A stretch of DNA of 64,000 nt, taken from contig CAADRB010000035.1 in NCBI GenBank assembly GCA_900708905.1, positions 862,926-926,925 of the forward strand, written 5' to 3'. The notes below the pieces were generated by a model. It was not told the DNA's origin. It did not search any database and was given only the letters and a program-made list of their open reading frames with translations. This document shows positions 56,641-64,000 of this stretch, piece by piece; within the stretch, counting starts at the first letter, position 1; the number at the start of each line of letters is the position of its first letter. A program made the position numbers and the translations under genes. This DNA is from Hymenolepis diminuta (Eukaryota > Platyhelminthes > Cestoda > Cyclophyllidea > Hymenolepididae).

Positions 56641-58551
56641 AGTCAGAGCATTGGCAATGCTGTATTTTCTTGCTCTTGGCCAATTCATTTCTATTGTTTT
56701 AATTAAGCTCCTTTCCATCTTTGCAAACATGGAAAAATTCATTTAATTCTCTTTTTTATACTATTGCAATTATCTAGCATATGTCCATTTATTTATTGTT
56801 CATTCATTTCAAAATTCGGATATTTATTTACCTTTTATTCGCACGGCTCCATAAATCAAACAGCTCTGAGTTAACCGTTCGCCTCTTTTATGGCGACGCG
56901 AAGGTGTCATCATAAAAAATAATCTTTCGGGAATTGTCAGTGTATGCATCTCATATGACTTAATTTCATTATGTGACACATTTTAATATCTAATGACTAA
57001 ATAGAACCAGATATGTAACAAAGAAACCGATTTTTATAACTTTTAACCGTGGGATTTGAGCAAAAGAAGCGGCTAAATAATCCAACTGCAAATAAATGGG
57101 GAAGTGGATCGCAGAGGAACAAATTAGGGAGACAAGATTTCAAAAGTCCTACTTTAACTGAACTCTGGAATCATTAAGTTGTTCGCTTTCTCCTGAGGAG
57201 AACAACTCGCTATACAACATCCAAATATTTCAAATTTCAAACCTTGATGACTTAATCGTTTGTTTTCTGGAAGAAATCAAGTTCTTGAGGCTCGAAACAT
57301 GTTTGAATTTTATTTAGTTGATTAGTTGGTACAATGGTACCTTGATTCAGTTGTCCCCTCTAACGGTCACGAGCAAGCAGAGGAGACTAGAAAATGCATT
57401 TGGGAATTCTCACTGTTCACTCAAAATAGTTAAATAATATACAAATATAATTTAAAATAAATTGATTATCGACTTTTAAGGGTTGAAACTCATTAAAGGG
57501 ATAAATAATTTAAATATTTTGTTTTCTGTTCTTGCTAAAAAAAGAAAAAAATTATCGATTTCCTACTCTACGTCTATTGGTAAATTCCAACTAAAATACG
57601 TTTAAATCAGATTCGAATTTTACTTTGCGATTATTTCGATAAATTTAAACAGTAATTAATGTAATTAATTTAGGAAATTTAAATTATAAATTACAATTCA
57701 TTCAATGGTTAAATTAAACCGCAGCTGAATTTTTATCTCTAAAGCTGCCACTATTACTTATTTTCACGCCTGAGAGGAAAATTTGGCAATAACATGTAAC
57801 TTTTGAATCTTCCTTCGGAGAATAAGACAAATTAAAGAAACAAAGGTGTGAAAGATTGTTACGTTGTGATAATAAATTTCGGCTTGTTCTCATTTCCATT
57901 CCAGAATTGGGGCTGGTGCTCCTAGTTTTCTCCGTCTATTTTTGGTCAGAGAGGACTGAAGGCGTCTAGCCATAGAAGAGGTTTAATTTTAATGACAGTT
58001 ATTTTATACAACTTTTGAGAAGTACTAACAATTTACCAAAGTGGAGCAGATTAGGGAGTGTCATAACTACTAAATATCCCTGATTTGAACGTGTATTTAA
58101 TCCCTTTTAAAGTGAAAATGCAACATTAAAACTCTTTAAAGGGTAATAAATGATAGGATTACCCTAGAATCCTTTGCTTCACACTCACCGAACACAATAC
58201 ATGATGTAGAAAGGTGGTAATCAACCGTGTTCAAACTTGCATTCAGTTGAGGCGGATTGATCTAGTTTGAAAAAATTTGTGTTCGAAAGTAACGCCAGTG
58301 CTACATCTTATGAATCCTTTCGATTCGGGTTGTATGGTGTCTTTTGTCATGAAATGATTTTCGACTGGGTCACAAGGGTCAAACTTTCACACTTGAAAAC
58401 AACCGACTATTGAAACGTCCACTCGATCGAATTCAATGGTAAATTCTAACTGAACAAGGAGTCCTCAGATATCAAAAGCCATGTAAATTTTAAAAGAGTG
58501 GCAATTGCATATGAACTTATTGATCCAAGATTCTTGTGTTGTAATTCGGAT
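56641..58551. other. No secure gene; 5' flank of mariner relic
   Basis: The first 120 bases may hold the mariner N-terminus but are too decayed to be sure. A minus frame at 57714-57899 has two good acceptor-like tracts within it but no donor. The stretch 57420-57720 is very AT-rich. Confidence 0.4.
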
Positions 58552-59562
58552 CTGAATATGAGGGAGTTGCAATAACTAAAGCTAAATTCTCCAATGTTAA
58601 GACTCCAGGTCCTAATTGGATAAGATTGGGGCTCATAAGTTGAGGAGGAAGAAAGTTGGACGCTTATCTGCTGAAAGTCTTCATTGACTGTAGCAAGGTG
58701 GTCAACAGATATTGCATGAGCGTGTAAACGCAGAAGTGGTCTCGCCAAAAAGCAAATGAATGATCCAGATGGTTATAGGGGAATATTTCCCATTTATGTA
58801 ATCGGTAAGATTTGTGCAATAACAGTCGAAAGCAGATTGAGATCAAACCTAGCGGGAAAACTTGAGTTGGCGCAATCCTTAAAGGAATGCCACTTGATCA
58901 GGCGGTATTGTATATTCGAACGCTCCTCCAAAATGCAACTGATTAAAAGGATACCGTTGTTTCGATTTTCATTATTCTGAAGAAGGCCTCTGGTAGTTCT
59001 CCGGTATGAACAATGAATACAGTGTTTGGTTAACCTGAAGTGCTCCTTGAATTTCGGTGTCAAGAACCTACTTTCAACACTGAAGAGAAGACCTTGGGGC
59101 TCATAAAATACCTTTCTAACCCAACGAGGAATCCGACGAGGTACAAAATGACAAACTTGGACATATTGAATATCCCAATGACCTATGTATAATGGCTAAT
59201 GATTTTAGTGCTGCAAAGGTATTCCTAGAAAAACTCATTCTAATTCCATGTAAGTATGATATGCCGATGGCTGTCGATAAAACTGTGTAGCTGCATATTG
59301 AAGGAGATACAGAAAGTGAATGGCTACCTGTTAGAAACATCACGTTTCAAAGATTAAACTCCTTTACGTGTCTACAGTCGCAAATTAATGAAGATTTGAC
59401 AACCACTGGAACTGTAACTCGCAGCGTCTTTGGAACCAAACAAGAGCTCGTAGGGCTCCGGCGCACATTTATTAGAAAAAGTAAAACCAAGACTTATCGA
59501 GACCTTAATGGAGCCACTTCCCTATTACGGCCTCCCCACAAAAGTACTAAGGATGTCTGTTA
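58552..59562 (+). mobile_element. Decayed non-LTR retrotransposon, reverse transcriptase pseudogene
   Basis: Reverse-transcriptase motifs appear in order across frameshifts: K-T-P-G-P-N-W-I-R (about 58600), N-D-P-D-G-Y-R-G-I (58756), L-D-Q-A-V-L-Y-I-R-T-L-L (58893), F-I-I-L-K-K-A (motif A region, for the usual F-D-F-K-K-A-F-D), then from 59164 to 59562 one frame with a single internal stop. That frame holds E-Y-P-N-D-L at the Y-A-D-D position, K-Y-D-M-P-M, S-F-T-C-L-Q-S-Q-I-N and G-L-R-R-T-F. The catalytic Asp of YADD's first D is replaced by Asn and the motif A Asp is lost, so it is dead. The layout is that of RTE/CR1-like LINEs; clade uncertain. Endonuclease part and 3' tail not recognised, so likely 5'-truncated. 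Confidence 0.85.
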
Positions 59563-62500
59563 ACAACACGCTTACAGATCTTCTTACTGCTACGAGAAGA
59601 CTGATCTTAGAATTACGCTCTCGCAGATCCATGGCAAGTTAATATCTAGGTCAGTGGATTCCTACGGGAAATCCCACAGCTAAGTTTCAACGAAGAAGAC
59701 TTTGCCCTTTGGCTGCTTTGAAAATTCTTCCCAATTTGCTTACCCAAAAAATTCTTTTAAGTCATCAGACTCCAAGGAGATTCAGAAAGGTTGCTTAAAT
59801 GACTTCACTTCTCGTCTATCTTAAACTTCCATCTTAAGGGAGTTCGAGCGAAACGGTGAAATACGAATCTGCCAACTGTATGCATATGTTTTCCGGGAAA
59901 AGTTTTGCTCTTGCACCATTGACTAAATCAACAAGGGTTTCCAGTGTCCACTTTCCGACTAATTTAAGTCTCACGAACGAAGTGAATGCCCGAAATGACA
60001 TATCTCAGAATGTCATCCTCAGTGTTGATATCATTATTCAGTGCGAGTCTTATCAAAGACAGACAGGGAAGAGAAAAATTCATTATCCCGATTCCCATGG
60101 AACAGATCCCCCACCTTTCTCGAAAACTATTCCCCTTTGCTGTAACTATTTATCCCCTTGCCCAATTAGTATTTTGTAACTATCCTCACTAAAAAATCGG
60201 ACTCAGTTCAGGAGAATATATGCTCTTGATTTTTGGAAAGATTCCTTGAAAAGGGCTCGCGTTGAACCTAGTGTAAAAGTTGAGGATAACATCCTGATTT
60301 GTCACTTTGATAGGTCTCTGACGAAACAAAGTTCACAGTTGTATTATTTATGCTTTGCCTCGGGATAGTCTATTCTCACGGGTCGTCTCTAAGTCCCCCG
60401 TCATCCTTTTCGACTCCAGGTGCACATCCCTCTTGACAGCTTGGCAGTTTGATCGGCAAAATGGTTTTCAGCTCGGTGGCATTTAGATCTCCCAGTTTTC
60501 CTAATATAATACCCGTGTTTGGCTATTGAACGTTTTGAGTTATCTGCATTCTGTCTTAACAGTCTCTTTCTGGTTTGGGTTAATTGTTGTCAGGTAATAT
60601 CTAGTGGACAGAAGCATCATAGCAGCGTCGTAACTATTATAGTAATACCTGGGATTACAGTAGAATATTAAAATCAAATCACGCGAAGAAAACTTCCGAC
60701 TTATCTTCAGTTCCGTTCTGGAATAACGGCCGGTGTTCATAGTTTCCCAGCGTCACATTTTGACTAATGATGACTCCATCAAAACACAAAGTTTGTAGGC
60801 ATAAAATAATTTTATTTCCATCGGGCCCACTTTAATCACTTTCTCACGAATGTTGTTGTTAAAAGCTACTATCCTACAACTGGAGCGTGTAAAAGTGTGG
60901 AAGTCAGTAGTGACTCCTTAATATAGTAATTCTAATTTGTCGGCAACTTAAAAGACAAAGTCATATCATTTAATCATCTAAGAAGTACATAAATAACTTG
61001 AAGTATTACAAGAGCAGAAAAGGGAGCAGAGACTGTCGAATTTTGAAGTTGTAGTAAAGTTATTACAAGAAGTTAAGCGGTAATTCCCGTTTAACAACGA
61101 GTATTTCTCAAGTTTAGCAATGCTAGACATTGTCTCCGTAGTAGTTCAGTACAGATCGGCTTGGTGAACTAAAATTAATAATATGTAGCGTCGTAATTGA
61201 ACTCTCGGATTCATCGGTGATACTGTGTTTAGGAAATTCCGAGCTTCTCGACTAGTCATTTTGCCACTTACTTTTTTCCCACCAGAAGAAAGCAAAAAAG
61301 AGGTCACTGTAAACAATTAAAGTAAATATGCCTCAGATACCTCTCGTTTCATCTACTTCCTCATCACTAATAATCAGACGTGAGCTCACTCAGATGCTGA
61401 ACTACCTCGGGTGACTTTGAATAAATCGGAATACATAGAATTACAAAGTCAGTAGGGAGCTTTCTTTCACTGTCAGATAAATTTTAAATTTTATAAGAGA
61501 TTGGAAAAATAGAAAAACGCAAATCTGTAGTTCTGAAAATTGAACCTACCACAAATCTGGGCTCCTACCGGAAGAGAAATGCTTAAATATTTCTAAAACC
61601 AAAACACGCTACTTAAAACTCCAATTAAATAGAAATCTTTGGTTACAAGGTCCGAATCTCCTAAGTTCACTATCTTCTTCCAATAAAACTCAACATCTTT
61701 CCACATTTGATCACCAGAATCATCAAAACTCCTCGAGTCCATCAAGAGAAGTATTGAAAACACTTGACGTAAGTAGAGGAAGCAGTTTCAACAAACAACT
61801 TTCATATTCTACGGCCTCTCTTTTTGATCAGAATTAACTAGAGTGGTTGGTCATCCACACCACTGGATGCGCATTTATGGGCACTAATTTCATGACCTTG
61901 AACTTCATAAACGAGCACTCTAACTTTTTTGTGCAGATGCGAAGTGGATAAAAGACAAGATATTCAAAATTTGAGTTCAGAATGGAAGTACTGGTAATTA
62001 TTTGAAGAAATTAGATTTTCTGACTAGTGACACATTTTCCCGTTAATGTCACTCTGTATCAGTGCTCATGTAAGACTTATAGGAAGCTGTCGAGGCAATT
62101 ATTCGTAATAATTTCAAGTAGGCCTCTACTCCATCCTAATCAGATTATTTAGAAATACACAAAGTCATGTCAATAGATTTTAGTAAACGGGAAATGCATA
62201 AACAGAAAGATAATCCAATTTTGTAAGTCTCCTATCAAAGCTTACTTGTTAACTGTGGACGATACGGCAAGTTTATTTACAGTAATTCGGTCTGGGAGAC
62301 AAGAGTTTAAAGCTGCCAATATAACGTTGAATGTCAGTTTGTCCTCATTTGGTCCCAGAGACGATATTCCAAACTTTTTCTCTACATAATGAAAAGCCTA
62401 CGATGACTCAGGTGTCTTCATTCTACCACCTCATTTCTCCTAAAAATTTGCAATTGATGAGCGTAAGTCATATCGAATAATGAATTCCGTTGACGAATCT

Positions 62501-63171
62501 TGAAGGTGTCGGGATTGTTAGAATTGGAAGGAATTAGTGGTGATTGTTAATCAAAACAGATGTTCTTTATAAATTTTTAACCTGTATTGCTAAGTTAAAG
62601 AGAATTAAATTTGACCTTGTTGGTTAATTTTAACAAATTTGAATTCATAAAGAAATTAGGTCACAGCATTGAATATGTACAAGTTTTGGAGTGTGAATAC
62701 CAAAGATGTTTGTAGGATATTACTCCCCACAATGTCCGGATTAGAACCTCACTTGTTCCACTTAAATAAGCTCAATAATTTTTAAGTGTTAGTTACCCTT
62801 TTTCACGATCAAAATTGATAAACTCCGCCTAATTTGGTTGGGAAACTATTCAAGTGGAGAGTTCTAAATGGACCCTATTTCTTCAAACGGATTTCAAAAC
62901 AAAATTTATGATATCATAAGAAGTTGACCGGCGCAATTTGCCGCCAGTTGACTGGAAGATGAAAAGAATTGCCCGTACAGTGTGAGAATTCAAACTTTTA
63001 TGTCATGAAATTAAAAGGCATTCAAAGGAATATCATTAATGCATCGTTATTTTCCACGACAGGGCGGGAAAGCAACCGAAACCGTGTTACAGTAAATGAC
63101 AACTTGAAAAATTGTTAGGTGAGAATAAAATTACGGAGGATCAAAAGAGTTCTACTTCATTTAATTTTCAG
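59563..63171. other. No secure gene
   Basis: Plus frames at 59856-60179 and 59986-60192 overlap in two phases and may be further transposon debris. A minus ATG frame at 60540-60740 (66 residues, MNTGRYSRTELKISRKF start) contains a donor-like CAG/GTATTA and could be a first exon, but has no other support. Confidence 0.4.
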
Positions 63172-63351
63172 AATCAAATTTCACATCAATTCCTTATCGC
63201 GCAGCTCAATGCCGCGGGTTTCAAAATTCAATTATCTTGGTTGGCTCCAAGATTTGTTATTTCACGCTGTTCACTATTTACTGACCAGTTGATTTATTTG
63301 GACACTCCTTCTCAATGTGTATACCAAGTCCGAAATGGAGAAAATAAATAA
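63172..63351 (+). CDS. Candidate terminal exon with overlapping polyadenylation signal
   Basis: Strong acceptor (TTCATTTAATTTTCAG, AG at 63170-63171), 59 codons in phase 0 (NQISHQFLIAQLNAAGFKIQ start) and TAA at 63349-63351. The stop overlaps AATAAATAAATC, which contains two AATAAA hexamers. The middle is hydrophobic with two Cys. No upstream exon found; unknown protein. Confidence 0.35.
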   Translation, partial: NQISHQFLIAQLNAAGFKIQLSWLAPRFVISRCSLFTDQLIYLDTPSQCVYQVRNGENK

Positions 63352-64000
63352 ATCAGCAGACAGCCTGATGATTTCAAAGTACAGACAAAGTAGGGCTCTC
63401 GATTCCGTGACTTAACCATCTTTCAAACACATCAGACATATCATTAACTGCTTGTCTTCTCATAATAATTGTCCATGGCCAAAAAATTATTATTTTTTTC
63501 ACTTTCATAAATCATTATAGTATTTTAATAGATAATACATTGTTCTAAAAAAGAAAGGAGTAGGACCTTCACACAGAGAAGATAAAGACTGAAAACTATT
63601 GAAGAAAATTACTTAATCTTCACTTCTGAAAGTGTCTGAACGTCTGTTGAAGAAAAGATAAGTTTAAAATTCGAGCTGAGTCACATTCCCCAGAATCTCC
63701 CTCCAAAATCCCAGACGGTAAAAAGTATACGTTACTTCATATGCAACAATCTCCGATATTTTATCCATTATCGGTGGGAATTGGTTTGGATTATTAGTTC
63801 CTCCACATTGTCTAGATGTAACTGTGGTTATATTTTGAAGAAAATAACGCGATATAAATCAATTAGAATATCCGTCTACAAAATCAGAGGTCACGAGTTC
63901 GATGCCCGTTTACACACATCCTGTGAGCGGAATGGCCAACCGCACTGATTAAGTTCGACTAATAAGAGAGGTAATAGATTTCGCGTTTCTCACTAGAAAG
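63352..64000. other. No gene recognised
   Basis: A tRNA B-box-like string GAGTTCGATGCCC lies at about 63895-63907; see findings. Otherwise unremarkable. Confidence 0.4.

Noticed and set aside
59116..59343. 75-codon minus-strand frame
   Set aside because: It is antisense to the reverse transcriptase relic.
1..64000. CRISPR arrays, operons, phage genes or other bacterial systems
   Set aside because: No regularly spaced repeats, no dense gene packing; splice signals and transposon types point to an animal genome.

Overview
The window looks like a gene-poor, AT-rich stretch of an animal nuclear genome, assembled with three N-filled gaps (26329-26378, 37766-37826, 55728-55777). Eukaryotic origin is shown by pyrimidine-tract/AG splice acceptors, GT donors, decayed mariner and non-LTR retrotransposon copies and microsatellites. 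I suspect a parasitic flatworm (tapeworm or fluke) from base composition, the Ser-rich coding style and the kinds of transposon relic. That is an impression, not a proof. By rough estimate, the number of open frames of 60 or more codons is about what chance predicts at this base composition. Apart from one gene, every coding call here therefore rests on splice-site and reading-phase arguments and is marked as a candidate.

Layout. 5757-7911 (minus) is the one secure gene: the last coding exon, or whole coding region, of a 716-residue Ser-rich and acidic protein with one SH3-like domain and a C-terminal -TLV (PDZ-ligand-like). Between about 10 and 34 kb, mostly on the same minus strand, lies a series of exon-like segments with plausible acceptors and donors. 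Several neighbours have matching reading phase, the best being 11150-11361 plus 10809-10918. They may belong to one long minus-strand gene ending in the SH3 exon, or to several genes. A second minus-strand series at 44.8-50.2 kb could encode a membrane protein. Isolated plus-strand candidates lie at 39.6, 52.6, 54.2 and 63.2 kb, and a minus-strand terminal-exon candidate at 55.3 kb.

Mobile and repeated DNA. There is a decayed mariner-type transposase (55826-56640, minus) and a decayed non-LTR retrotransposon reverse transcriptase (58552-59562, plus). A possible LTR end with a tRNA-Trp-type primer-binding site lies near 47330. Two low-copy dispersed repeat families were found by reading: a pair at 14563-14800 and 42449-42710 that shares an indel-free open frame, and a three-copy family at 23.1, 37.8 and 43.6 kb. 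Neither matches a family I recognise.

I see no operon, CRISPR array, phage, rRNA or convincing tRNA gene. No clear new biological system emerged. The most unusual items are the unnamed repeat families, the SH3 orphan and the possible long minus-strand gene.
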